Source: Sardina pilchardus
Lineage: Eukaryota > Chordata > Actinopteri > Clupeiformes > Clupeidae
NCBI RefSeq assembly: GCF_963854185.1
Contig: NC_085008.1
Coordinates: forward strand, 33,321,302-33,385,301
Length of the DNA: 64,000 nucleotides
Direction of reading: 5' to 3'
Shown here: positions 22,874 through 35,200 of the stretch, one piece after another
Layout: each line of letters starts with the position of its first letter
Position numbering within the stretch: the first letter of the stretch is position 1
Translations under genes and position numbers: made by a program
Notes under the pieces: model-generated
Told to the model about the DNA's origin: nothing
Database searches by the model: none
Seen by the model: the letters and a program-made list of their open reading frames with translations, nothing else

Positions 22874-23464
22874 CTCAGAACCATATAGTGCGATTGGTGC
22901 AATTATGCTTTGGAAAAAATGTATCCAAATTCTAATTGATAGCTCTAGTGTAGTTGATCATTTGATAGCGTTTCTCTCCCTCACATGCACACACTCACTC
23001 ACTCACTCACTCACTCACTCACTCACTCACTCACACACACGACACACACATACAAAACACACTTCACATAGTCCCTCTCTCTATGTCTTCTCTATTCTGG
23101 GATGTACAGTACAACAATCTGCAATATTCCCTCTCTCTCTCTCCCTCTCTCTATGTCTTCTCTATTCTTGGATGTACAGTACAACAATCTGCAACCTGAA
23201 AGCAACAGAGAATCAATGATGTGCTGAAATGAGGCCTTTTCTTACTCAGCAACAGCGTATGTGTGTGTGAGTGAGAGAGAATGTGTTTGTATATATGAAG
23301 TATGTGTGAGTATATGTGAGGAAGAGAGAAAGAGAGTGAGAGTGCAATACAGTGGCTTGAGCTGTGGATCTGACTGTGGATTTGACTGTTCATCATCAGT
23401 ATTCTGCCACTGTAAATTCCAAATTCAAATAAATTCACTTACCAACTGAAGTATAGTAGCCTAC
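22874..23464. repeat. low-complexity block with (CACT)n and a duplicated 60-bp unit
   Basis: (CACT)n runs from about 22992 to 23040 and continues into CA repeats. A unit containing TATGTCTTCTCTATTCT and GGATGTACAGTACAACAATC occurs twice in tandem (about 23079-23200). GA/GT-rich sequence follows to 23345. The open frames here are low-complexity artefacts. Confidence 0.7.
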
Positions 23465-25790
23465 TTTTACAGTTTACAGCAGGCATCATTGCTTGATAAT
23501 GATGTTAGGACCTTACTTGGGCCGGTTGGGTTATTATGTCTAGTCTTTCAGTAATAGTCTAGTAGCCTAGTCATTGGTCATATCCTTACTCATTCTCACA
23601 CATCTGAGTCATAACGCAAATAAAAAACTGAATTTAGGCCGAATAGTTATGCAGGATCTACATGAATTGAAATATCATGGCATATCCGATCATTATAGTT
23701 CTGGTATCATTAAAGAAAACTGGTTAATTACCCTAAAATATATTTTTCTGAGATGTCTATATACTCTAGATGTGATAAAAATGTGCATTGAGATATCTCC
23801 CAACTTCCTCCATATCACTATACCCTAGCTGTAATGTATTTTGCATTACATTGAAATGCATTGATTTTCAATGGACAGCTATTGATTATGGGTCTAAAGT
23901 AGCTGTGTAAAGTGTATTCAGCTATCTAACCCATACATTTTCTAAAAGCCCATACTCTCTAGATGTGATATAGCAAGAGTTGGGATTTGACCCACCCACT
24001 TTCAGTCCTTTGCATCAATCTAATCCTATATTATGCAGGGCTGTACACTGCGAGCACCTCGTCGCAAATGCGAGGAAATATATATTATTGCTAATTGAAA
24101 AAATGAAATGGGAGCACAGGTGCGAGTACTGAATTCAACCCTTTTATTCGCATTTTGCTCCTGAAAATCCACACCAAGTGGATCAAAGTATAGGCTAGTA
24201 CAATTTTCGCGCATCTAGGCTATACAAATTTCATAGTTAGTTGACAACTCTAACACTCCTGGCTGGAAAATCAGGCTTTCAGCATCAACCTCGCTGTCTC
24301 TCACACACGCAAGAAATGTCACTCCAAAACCATTCTTCTTTTTCTTCAATCTGTTCGTTATCAGTTGGTGACTTTGTAGCGATTAGCCTACCGTTGAAAC
24401 GGCAAACCATGATAAGAATGTTGACTATATAGCCTACAATTACCGTGTTCATTTCAAATATTATTATTATCACGGTCGATAAACACGGTGTGGAAACCGT
24501 GTAAGCTTCACCCCAGCCTGCATTTGACATAGGCCTGGTTGACTTCTATGAGAGAAATCCGACTGATTCTGTTGTCTAAATGATGGATTTAATCACGATT
24601 TGGTGTAGGCTACACCTGCTTTAAAAAGGCGGAACATTTTCATTGCAAATGTGCGCATCATATAGCCACTCTGCGTCTTTGTATGGAGGTTACATTCATT
24701 CCATTCCACTAGTTATCAGGAGAATACCGTAACGTTTTATTTTGAGCTCTGGTTGTCACTCATTGGATATAACAGATATAGCCTACCAAACTCCAAGACG
24801 AGTCATGGTAGAGTAAGTTAAGCACCCAGCCAATTAAACATGACCAAGGAAAAAATGACAACTCAGGATGCCATGCCATGGTAGGCTACCTAAATCATAG
24901 CAGTTAACGTTACTGGACAGTGGACACTCATCTTTTCTATTACACCAGAAATATTTGTCTTTACCTTTGTTCGTTTTTTGAACATTTAAGTTATTTAATG
25001 AAAACATGATGTATCCTTGAACTATGCTTGACTCTTTTCCTAAAACCGAATGAAACCTAATTATGTTCACGTACATCTTAAAGTGACAGGCACTCAATTA
25101 GACCTACACACCACCCCTGTAATATCATTACAGTGTAATCAATATGAAGTATTCAGTTTACTGAATATTTTAAGCTATAAGTAATTATGCAGATCCTAAA
25201 ATGCTATAAATTGATAACAAAATGTATACAAATTCTTAATTCAAAATATGAAATAGAAACAAGACAAGCCATTTTCTGTGTGTATAGGTTTGAGCAGAGA
25301 CTATGATTGCCACTGCTGTGAATGATCTGTATCCTGCTTAAGGCAAGAAGGTTTTCAAGGAAATTTCATAGTGCTCCTAAATTTTTTTCTGTGCTCCTAA
25401 ACTTTTTCATTTAGGAGCACCTGTGCTCCTAGTGAAAAAGCTTAGCGTACAGCCCTGTTATGTAGGTGAAAAAGTGTACGACTGATACATTTTAGCCTAT
25501 GTGATTCATGAAAAGCTATATAATCCATCTAAACTATATATTTTCTAAAAGCCTATGGCATCTACATGTGATATAACATGGATTAAGACATATCCCATCA
25601 TCCCACACACTTGTATACACCTATACCTACACATAGGCGTGTATTGTGAATTGTACTGGGTATGGGTATAAAAGCCAGTAAAAATACAACTAAGCTACCA
25701 CTTAGAAAAGGTTATCATACCAAAACATATCTTTCAGACATAGAGGATTAAGAAAATCATTGATAGATTTTGCCACCTTTGGTGAGCCCA
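23465..25790 (-). repeat. right arm of the large inverted duplication
   Basis: Reverse complement of the arm at 19280-20400, interrupted by a younger element at 24036-25457. The empty site for that element is seen in the left arm near 19610. The tail beyond 25590 is more diverged. Confidence 0.85.
24036..25457. mobile_element. DNA transposon with CAGGGCTGTACAC ends and 5-bp duplication
   Basis: The ends CAGGGCTGTACACTGCGAGC and GCGTACAGCCCTG are inverted. TTATG flanks both sides (24031-24035 and 25458-25462) and occurs once in the paralogous left arm. Near the right end GTGCTCCTAAA is repeated. The length is 1.42 kb with no transposase. The CAGGG end with a 5-bp duplication suggests a hAT-related group, not proven. 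Confidence 0.8.
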
Positions 25791-26272
25791 ACTTCTGCTC
25801 TGGCCCATGGACTAAGACTCATGTTCGAAACCCAACAAATCCTTGTTGTTTTACTTGAACAATTCCTTTTTCTAGAACATCTTGTGTGGATAATGCTTAA
25901 GCACACCTGCATGAATCGATATGTCCGCATGTTTTTTGGCAAGATTTTTATTCCCAATTGTTTAGCTCACTTCGCTTCCTGAAAATGTGAATCTCCTGCA
26001 CTGGAGGGGCGGAGACAGAGCAGAGCGCTGTTACCAAGTAGGGAGGGACTTGTTGAATATTCACGAGTTTTATGCAAATATCACAATCTGATCTGATAAC
26101 CAGATACCATGGTAGGCTACACCGGTCTATGCGGTCTATGCTTGGAGCGCACAGCTGCGTGTGTCCGCTGATTACCCTGAACAAGAGGACATGACTGAAG
26201 GGAGGAGCTCCTGATTGTCTTAAATCAGCTCAGAAGTTGAGAAACGGTGGACAAAAGAGTAACAGTGGGGTC
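25791..26272 (+). promoter_or_regulatory. IFI30: IFI30 upstream region
   Basis: This is the 480 bp before the first in-frame ATG of IFI30. I see no clear TATA box at a fixed distance. TTCCTGAA at about 25976-25983 is a STAT-like half-spaced motif but not a canonical GAS (spacing two, not three), and no clear interferon-stimulated element is visible. Transcription start and control elements are therefore inferred only from position. Confidence 0.3.
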
Positions 26273-29200
26273 ATGGTCTGGAGCGACATGGAATTTCAAG
26301 TCCTTTTGATGATTTTGTTTCTCTGTTTGACTTCAGAGAGATGCGAGGGCAAAGTAAACCACAAACCATCGACATGCGGATATCCTCCATCGCAGTGGTG
26401 CCGAAGTTTGGAAATAGCGGTTGAGTGTGGGGTGAGCTTAAGTTATCGAAACCCTCTGCATTTCTCAGACGTTAGGAATTAAAACGGCATGATAATATTA
26501 TGGCATTAATTACATCAGTCGTCTAGTGTAGCTGCCATTGACTGTTCCATCCTAGCCTTATCTTAGTCTGGTATAGGCTAATCTAATCCGCAGACTGATT
26601 ACAATATATCACTTAATGGGTATTGTAGTGTATTTATTTCGTAGCGGATATAGGATAGCCTAACAGGCATATATAGACTAATATCAGTGTGTGGGATGGT
26701 TCCCTCCTTCAAAGGGAGAGATGGCCCCGTGCTCCATAGCGTCATGCTTTTGAGATTTGGAGCGGCAGGTTCCTAATTTGCAGCAGGCATGTGATGTCCT
26801 CAGCTGGGGAAGATCAGGGGAATCTTGTTAGAGGAGAGTGGACTCATATCCTCTGTGCCCTCCTCTTGGAGACTGGTTGTGTTCCAATTTGTGTACTTCT
26901 GTAGTTACTGTAGAAGTATGTTGAATTATTCACTGAGTAACCTAACCAAAGATATTTGGCTCTATTGCAGAATTGTCAAATTAGAGACTAATCAGGAACA
27001 TGTTAGCTTCACTACCTGCCACCGGCGTATTGATACTCCGGCCTTATCAGCAGACTTTTAACACACCCATAATGTAGCAATCTGTTACACAACTACCATT
27101 ACAGTTTACAATACCTAATATGAGTCTGCAAGTGCACCTGTGCACTGCACTAGTAGGTAGGCCTATGGTATGTAGGCTACATGAGTGTGTGAACTGGAAC
27201 ACATCTCTTTGCCCATCAATCAAAATAGAGCCCATGATGAACACACCTGATGAACTCCTCTTTATCTTCAGTCTGTGAAATGTAACCAATGTGTGCGAAT
27301 ATGGAGGCTATGCATGTTGAATTTATTGGGCCACAACAAAATGACCGTTGTAAAGGATCATACATTACATTACTCACATGTTAATCATGGTGGTGATGGT
27401 GTGCATTGGTGGTGCCAAGATGATGACGATGATTATGTAATGAGATGCTGTAATAACTGGCAAAAACATGTGATGTTATTTGAGCACGGTGACCATTGTG
27501 GTGGAAATGATTGTGATGGGTTTGTGATGGGTTTCCCTCCCTCCCTCCCTCCCCAACACAGTGCAAGCAAAGGTGGACAGTGCACACAAAATAAACACAA
27601 AAGTATAGGGAGGGATGGGTGATTGTCACAGGAGTTTGTTTAGTGCAGTGATGGCTGAGGGTACAGAACTTTTCTTCCCTTTTTTTTCCAGTCAGTCAAG
27701 TCAAGTCAAGTATATAGCGCATTTCATACACAGAGGTCCTTCAATGTGCTTTACATAAACAAAAACCAAACAGTAATAAAAGCATAGATGAGCAAAGAGT
27801 AATCATAATAATAATAATAATAATAATTTAAAAAAAGGAAAAAAAAAGAAAGCAATAAAGAATATCTAGAGAATGTAATTCCAGGGAATTACGAGTGCAT
27901 GAAAATGCAAAAAATGCTGTGGAGTAACATTTTGTTAAATATTGTTTCAAATATAATCAAAGCCCAAAGATAGAGGTGAGAGAGGCAAAAAAACTTGGTG
28001 GGAGTCATAGGCTGCGTTTAGACTGCAAGTTTGAAGTGACCCAGATCCGATTTTTTGCTCTCATGTGGCACGCATCCGATCTGTGCCACGACAGTGTAAA
28101 CAGAAAAAAAACACATGAATTCCGATCTCCTCAGATCGGATACAGGCCCCTTTCGTATGTGGTTTTAAATCAGATATGGATCGGATTTGTGTGCATGTGT
28201 CTACAGTCTAAACAGACAAATCGGATATTCCAGTGCAATGCGTCCCACACGTCATTCATCTGTGACAATTTTGCGCCTGGTGACGTTAGGTTACAATTCC
28301 AAGTGGGCGCGCTGGCGGAGCGTGTTAAAAGTTGCCCTATTGATACTTTGATAGACTATTACGTTTCCGTAGACCATTTATTGAGAATAAAACATTTGTA
28401 GCCTACCTAATTATCTACAATTGTAGGCCTATAGCCATCCAAATATGAATGGTCTACTGTAAATAGCTGTAAATAGCCTACAACCAGAGATATTAAGCAA
28501 AAAAGTGCCAAATTCAAGCATCGCGATTTGTAGGCTATTAGCCTATTTTTAAAACTGCAACTGCAGTTCTGTTTGTTTAACTTTGCTTCGTGAAATTTGA
28601 ATGTGTAGACTTCAATCACATGTCATTCATTTCGTCAGTCCCTCGATCTGTTTCAAGTTAACATGAGTGCCATTTGATTTGTATAGTCACAGCAAATGCA
28701 ATTAAATGAAAATAAAAAACATGACCTAGACCTGTGCGGGTTATTGCATAGACAGTAATAGAGTTAGTTGTAACACCCGTCTCTGGCAAAATGAACTGAT
28801 TTTTATAGCGCATGCACGCGCAATTATGATTGCGAGTTATGGATTATTTTTATGTGCCGCGATCACACCCAAAGAAAGTTAACACAGCAACTTAAAATAT
28901 CAGTGTTGGACCAATTGCTTCAGACATGTAAGAAATAAGCAGTTCATCAACTATATTAACAGGTTTTATCAAGTCGATATGACTAAAATAAGCCTATTTA
29001 AAGGTTATTGTGAGCTAGCATAATACCGTATGGTCTGCAATGGCTAATCACTCATACAACTAGCTTTAACCAGGCGCGTAGGAACGTAGTTAGCATTGGG
29101 GGGGACAAGAATGTGGTGTGTCGCGCGCGCAACGATTTTTTTTATATTAATAAATAAAGGGGGCGAATTATAAGTCACACAAGACACAAAAACCTATTGT

Positions 29201-32200
29201 TGAAGTTTTAATGGTGCTCTGTAAGATGCCGCTTTGAAGATATGTATTTCAGTCTTCTTCTTTGATCACCTATTTTTGGAACTGAACATCTGCACATATT
29301 CAGAACACATTTCTTCCCTGAAAACGCACACAGTCTGTAGGATAAACGGACTCCCCCAATGCCTCCCCGCAGCACGTTTGTAAAGGTTGCAAAAATCACC
29401 TTTTTACATGGTTGCATAAACGTTGCTTAAATGAAAATATGTTTCTTCTTCTTGACTTTTCATATGCCGTCTAAGTAAATCTTATGTCAGCTGATGGACG
29501 CGCGTTTCGGGCACGAATGAATGGGTTTGCCATAAGTTTAAATGGAGGCGTGGGGAGCTGTGGCTATTGTTACCTGTATGCAGACAACTCAACAAAGTTA
29601 CGTGGTTAGGAGATTACTGTATGCTGCATTGCCGTGACCCCTTCCTTGTGGATTTTTCTCATTGGATTACAGCTAACGAACGCGAAAGCTGAGATTGCGT
29701 TGCACGTCAGTGTTGGAACGACTACTCAACAAACTGAGATAAGCATTGTTTTTCGTGTCTGGGAGATCTCGTTGACGTTTTGGACTGTCGGATTCTTATG
29801 CTTATTGTTTGGACTTATGGACACTGAACTTTGTTTGTTTGTGCTTTACGAAGCTTTGTGTTATTAGTAGCCTTCACCTCAGCGCGTAAGTTGCGCGTTA
29901 GGTGGCCACGAACTCATTGCTTAATTTGTGACACATTACAGTGTGTAGGCCTATAGGAATATATTCATAATTCATTTGTGTTTATTCATTTGTTAGATTG
30001 TTGTATGTTTGACGTAGTTTGTAATCATTCTGCCCGTTTATCTAAGTCAACCGAGGCCTTCAATGCGGTTGCTCATATCCGCCTGTAACCTATGTGCGTC
30101 GTGACAGTGTGTAGGCCTACTCTTGATTATAATAAGAGGCAAATTGTTACATATTTAATTTTAAAAGCATATAATATAGGATGAACAAAGTGTGGACTTG
30201 CTATATTAAATCCAGGTAACCAGATAGGCTATTTGCACGTCCGATTTTGCAAGTGACTACATTAAAAAACCGACAGCCGTCTGTAAGACCAAAGACCAAA
30301 ACTTATTTAGGCTATCGTAGACTAGGCTACTGTATTCCCCCACAGTAGGCTATCCTCTTAACTTTTTCGAAAAGAATGAAAGAAGGCAGTATAGGCCTAT
30401 TAAAGATATGGACTGCGAGATAGCCTTCAGCAGCTTTAGGCACTCAAGGTGAGGAAGTGCTCCATGCTGCATTATTGAGACGGGCTTCGTTTCGGGAAAC
30501 ATTCTTAAAACACAATGTGAATGACCTCCGATGCGCACTGATAGCTACAGTGAGGAGAAAATGTATTTGATACCATGCTAAAGTTGCCTAAAAAGAGGAA
30601 TATAAAATCATCATTTCACAATTGATCTTAATGTCTTAATTCAAAAATTGAGTAAAAATAAAACCACTAAGCTCCCCAATTTTCTTTGTGATTGAAGAAT
30701 GTTTCGTAAATAAATAAATGTTCCTCCTAAATGCTAGGGGGAAGGAAGTATTTGACCCCCAATGTAACCCTATGGGAATTTAACACATAGGGTTAACATA
30801 GGGGCAGGCAGATTTTTATTTTTTAAGGCCAGCTATTTCATGGATTCAGGATATTATGCATCCTGATAAAGTTCCCTTGGCAGTTGGAATTAAAATAGCC
30901 CCACATCATTACATACCTTTCACCATAGCTAGAGATTGGCATGGTGCTTTTTCCAGTAGGCCTATTAGCCTGTTTGATGCTCATTGAGCTCAATGCAAAT
31001 CAAACAGCCTAATAGGCCTACTGGAAAAAGCACCATGTCAATCTCTAGCTATGGTCAAGGGTATGTGATGATGTGGGGCTATTTTAATTCCAAAGGCCAA
31101 GGGAAATTTATCGGGATGCATAATATCCTAGATCCATGAAATAGCTGGCCTTTAAAAATAAAAATCTGCCTGCCCCTATGTTAACCCTATGTGTTAAATT
31201 CCCATAGGGTTACATAGGGGGTCAAATACTTCCTTCCCCTAGCATTTTACGAAAACATTTATCTATGTACGATACATTCTTCAATCACAAAGAAAATTGG
31301 TGTCCTTGGCGGTTTGATTTTTACTCATTTTTTTAATTAAGGCATTAAGATCAATTGTCAAATGATGATTTTATATTCCTGTTTTAGCATGGTATCAAAT
31401 ACATGTGCTCCTCACTGTATAGTTATGGGGCCGTAACTCAGGAGGATATAATTGAGTCTATAAGAAATCAACAACGTCTGTAGCCTACTTTGCAGCGGTT
31501 TTTTTTCGGAGGGGGGTCCAACATTGCGGGTGTCCCGACCCCCCCCCCCCCCCCCCCCCCTGGTTCCTACGCGCCTGGGTCATACATTTGGACCTTTTTT
31601 GTTGATTATATATGAAAACAGATGTTAATTGTTTAAGCCAGTAGTGTTTTGTGTTAAAATATGTTATAGGATTCACGATTTTAGCACTGTTACAACCATG
31701 ACGCTATACTGTTACAACTGCCTACCGCACTTTTTTATGGCTGCGTAGGTTGGAACAAGTAGCCTATGTCACTGAAGTTATTAACAAACTGCAACATATT
31801 TGTTACATTCTGTTTCAACTTTCATGGAGTAGAGATGTATGACGCTGTTCTGGTCAAGTTTCACTGCTCTCAAGTCTATCGTCTTTGAGTAAAGCTAGTT
31901 TGAACTGAAAAAATTAAAAAATGTTACGATTTGCTGGTTCTCCCCTACAAGAAACTTTTAGCCCATGCGCATGCGGGCCATTTCAAGTGTCTGGCAAATG
32001 TAAACACACATGATCGGATTTGGGTCACTGGCGAAAGTAGATGTAAACATGCAATCAAAAAAATCGGATATGAGCACAAAATCGGAATTGAGCATATCCG
32101 ATCTGTAGTCTAAACACAGCCATAGTTGAGGACAATTAACAGTTGAAATGTGCAAAAAGTTAAACAGTTGAGTAGTTCAAATAGTTGAGCTATTTAACAC

Positions 32201-35200
32201 TTGGAGGTCCGGGGCCTTTTCAGGCACTTTGAGGCATCATCGAACTAAAAATGTCTATGCACAAGTGGCACATATGGTTATATTCTAGAGGTCCTCCACA
32301 ATAATTATATGGGAGTAAAGTGGATGTAATGAAATTACTTTTTATTATAATTCAGTGTAAACACAACTATTTAAAAAAATGATTTCCAAAGGTCAAAGTT
32401 CAAAGGTAAAAAACACGAGACTTTTGAAGTTTGAACCAAAGATCATTAAGGGGCGGAGCAAGATACTTCATGAGAAGCCACTTCCTGGAACCCGAATCGC
32501 AAGAGGGGGGGTCAAAATCCCCCTTTATGCAGAGCAGAGGCAGCAACTGTTCCATTGAAGTCTATGGACATAGATCAGAATTTCAAGTATATGCTAAGAT
32601 CTTCGCTCTCTAGAGTTAGGAATGTGAATTTTGGGCACGGTTTCATGACCCTCAACCCCTTCTGACCACTTCAGGTACATTTTTAGCATTTTTGAGCATT
32701 CCTGTCTGGAGAAAATCGACTTTATATCAGGTGTGCCCCTCTTGTTTATTCTGCTGATGTTGGCCGGTTGCTACGTACGCTCTACCTTGACAACACATTA
32801 GCCAGCCAGCTGAGCTAAATCCTGATTTGTGCTAACGACGATCAGATGGCGCTGGGGCGACATATTGCCATTATTCCATTGATGTTTTTATTCAATTCCT
32901 TGAAAGTGTACATGCTTTGTGTGTGTTACTTTCCATATTAGAATTAATAAATGTAGAATGCTTGAAAGAGCAGCAAGCTTATTTTGGAACATCAGCAAGC
33001 AACTGATAGCAATTGCATTGATAATCGAGTGCTTGATTTTATACACCTGTGGAAAGGGACCCGATGAAACCCATGAATATGTCAATGACATGCATGACAC
33101 ACCCCCTTTATGCAGAGGAAGTGATCCCCATTTTGCGCCCATAGACATGAACTACGACGACGTATCTTGCTCCGCCTTAAGGATCTTTGTTGGCTCCATA
33201 TAAGTAAAAAGAACATTCAAAAATGTTATTTAGTTTTACTACAAATTGGCAAGAAGTCAGACTAAATGTGTCACTTAGAGCATGTCTCTTTCAAATGCAA
33301 ATTAGGTTGAATGGGCCTTTTGAATGGGCCTGCTGCAGGTGAAAGGACTGAAATCCTAGGATTTTCTTTTATTGTTCTTAAAAAGTGCCATTGATGAATG
33401 AATGATACATTCTCATTTAAGAGTCATTGCACGAGAAAACCAGGCAAAACCAGCAGGAGGTAGGAAGATGGGGGTCGGCCAAATCGGCTCATACTTTGTA
33501 TATGTGATAAGTATGTGGAACTATGAACAGCCATATACTTAAAACCCTCGAACTCTTTTTGTTGTGGAGTTCTGGGGCCCCTCTCAGAGAACCTCAAAAA
33601 TCCAACAATTCATGGCTGAAAATGACTGAAATTGCCATTTCTACCCTGATTATCCTGATAAAGATATGAACATGAGCTTTATGTTTCCATAGAGCTTAGG
33701 TAGAATAGTTTTAAAGACCAAAAGGTGCACTAGGGGGTTATCTGCACCACTGAAAGCAGAATTTTCATCCCTCTAAAATTGGTAATTGTTAGGAGGCATT
33801 ATCTCACATTCGCAGTGGCTTTGGTGGATGGTTTTACTGTTGCTGGACAGAGGAACATCTTCTGATTCAAAAACAATTGTCGTCTAATCGGGCCACACAT
33901 AATGTGCGCCGTGCCAGGAGGGTCTTTACGGGGTTTTTTCGGGTTTTGGAGTATAATAAACCAGGTAATAATATCTCACTATAGGATAATTTATGGTCAA
34001 TTTTCGTGTCACTGTATGACAAATTGTTAAAGAAAGCTTTAATTAACTAGAAAAGCACTCAGAGTGCAGACCTCTGCATGTATTGTTGTTCTTGGTTGTC
34101 ATACATTTGAAACTAGACTATTCAGATCGCCACCGAGTGGCCATACCATGCCATTACATCGCAAACATCTGGCACTACATCTGTTTGTGATGTAATGCCA
34201 TGGTATGGCCATGTGATGGCGATCTGAATATGGTTTATCATAGGCCAAAACACGACAAATCCTGCTAAAGACCCTCCTGGCACGGCACACATTATGTGTG
34301 GTCCAATTAGACGACAATTGTTTTTGAATCAGTAGATGTTCCTTTCTCCAGCAACAGTAAAACCATCCACCAAAGCCACTGCGAATACGAGATAATGCTT
34401 CTTAAAAATGACCGAAATTTAGAGGGAGGAAAATTCTGCTTTCAGTGGTGTAGATAACCCCTTGGTGCACCTTTTGGTCTTTAAAACTATGCTACCTAGG
34501 CTCCATGGAAATATAAAGCTTATGTTCATATCTTTATCAGGATAATCAGGGTAGAAATGTCAATTTCAGTCATTTTCAGCCATGAATTGTTGGATTTTTG
34601 AGGGTCTCTGAGAGGGGTCCCAGAACTCCATAACAAAAAACAGCTGGAGGGTTTTAAGTATATGGCTGTTCATAGTTCCACATACTTATCACATATACAA
34701 AGTATGAGCCGATTTGGCCGACCCCCATCTTCCCACCTCTGCCTGGTTTTCTCATGCAATGACTCTTAAAACATATTTGGAAACTAGTTGATTAAAAGTT
34801 TGTAATGGTGTCACTTATGTTTCTAGGACAAAAACTAGCAGAGATTGAGAGGTGTGTTTGGAACAGTTTTTTTCAAATCCCCAGGGGCTGATTTAGACTC
34901 CAGAGGGTTAATGATTTTGTGAGGACTTTAATTTTGAAACAGTTGTGGTTACAGGAAACTGTTGGCGGGAGTCAAAGTTGATGATGTTGATTGACAACAG
35001 TTAATGTAATTTGGAATAGCTAAAGAGTTAACTAGTTGCATAGTTGAAATGATTATTTTGAAACAATTGTGTGAAGAGGAAACCGGTTATGGGAGTCATA
35101 GTTGATGACAACTGGCAAGTAAAATGGCTGAACTGTTAAATAGTTGAGTAGTTTAAATGGTTATAATATTCAATAGGGAATTATGGTACTGAGGACTTTT

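Larger units (their letters stand above)
29071..31577. mobile_element. element with CAGGCGCGTAGGAAC ends, nested
   Basis: CAGGCGCGTAGGAAC at 29071 is mirrored by GGTTCCTACGCGCCTG ending at 31577. A G-rich tract near the left end (GGGGGGGACA) has its C-run counterpart at 31540-31560. No target duplication was found. The interior at 29634-29867 has a short hydrophobic open frame with no known domain. A palindromic MITE (30548-31417) has inserted in it. Confidence 0.65.
28010..32121. mobile_element. 4.1-kb element with GGCTGCGTTTAGAC ends in a satellite unit
   Basis: Ends GGCTGCGTTTAGACTG and AGTCTAAACACAGCC are inverted, flanked by ATA at 28007-28009 and 32122-32124. The flanks joined together read GGAGTCATAGTTGA, which matches units of the satellite array at 34.9-36.4 kb, so this is the ancestral target. 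Within 170 bp of each end the motif ATCCGAT/ATCGGAT recurs many times in both orientations, as expected for transposase-binding subterminal repeats. No transposase is seen; much of its length is a later insertion (29071-31577). Confidence 0.75.

Noticed and set aside
22994..23219. Ser/His/Leu-rich frame around (CACT)n
   Set aside because: Low-complexity translation with no conserved protein features.
25976..25983. Interferon-type GAS element upstream of IFI30
   Set aside because: TTCCTGAA has two, not three, bases between the half sites; not enough to call a STAT site.
27275..27629. His/Gly/Asp-rich 115-codon frame and its antisense
   Set aside because: Produced by GAT/CAT and CCCT simple repeats in IFI30 intron 1; no splice context of its own.
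29634..29867. Hydrophobic 77-codon frame that could be a small membrane protein
   Set aside because: Lies inside a DNA transposon and has no recognisable family or splice partners.
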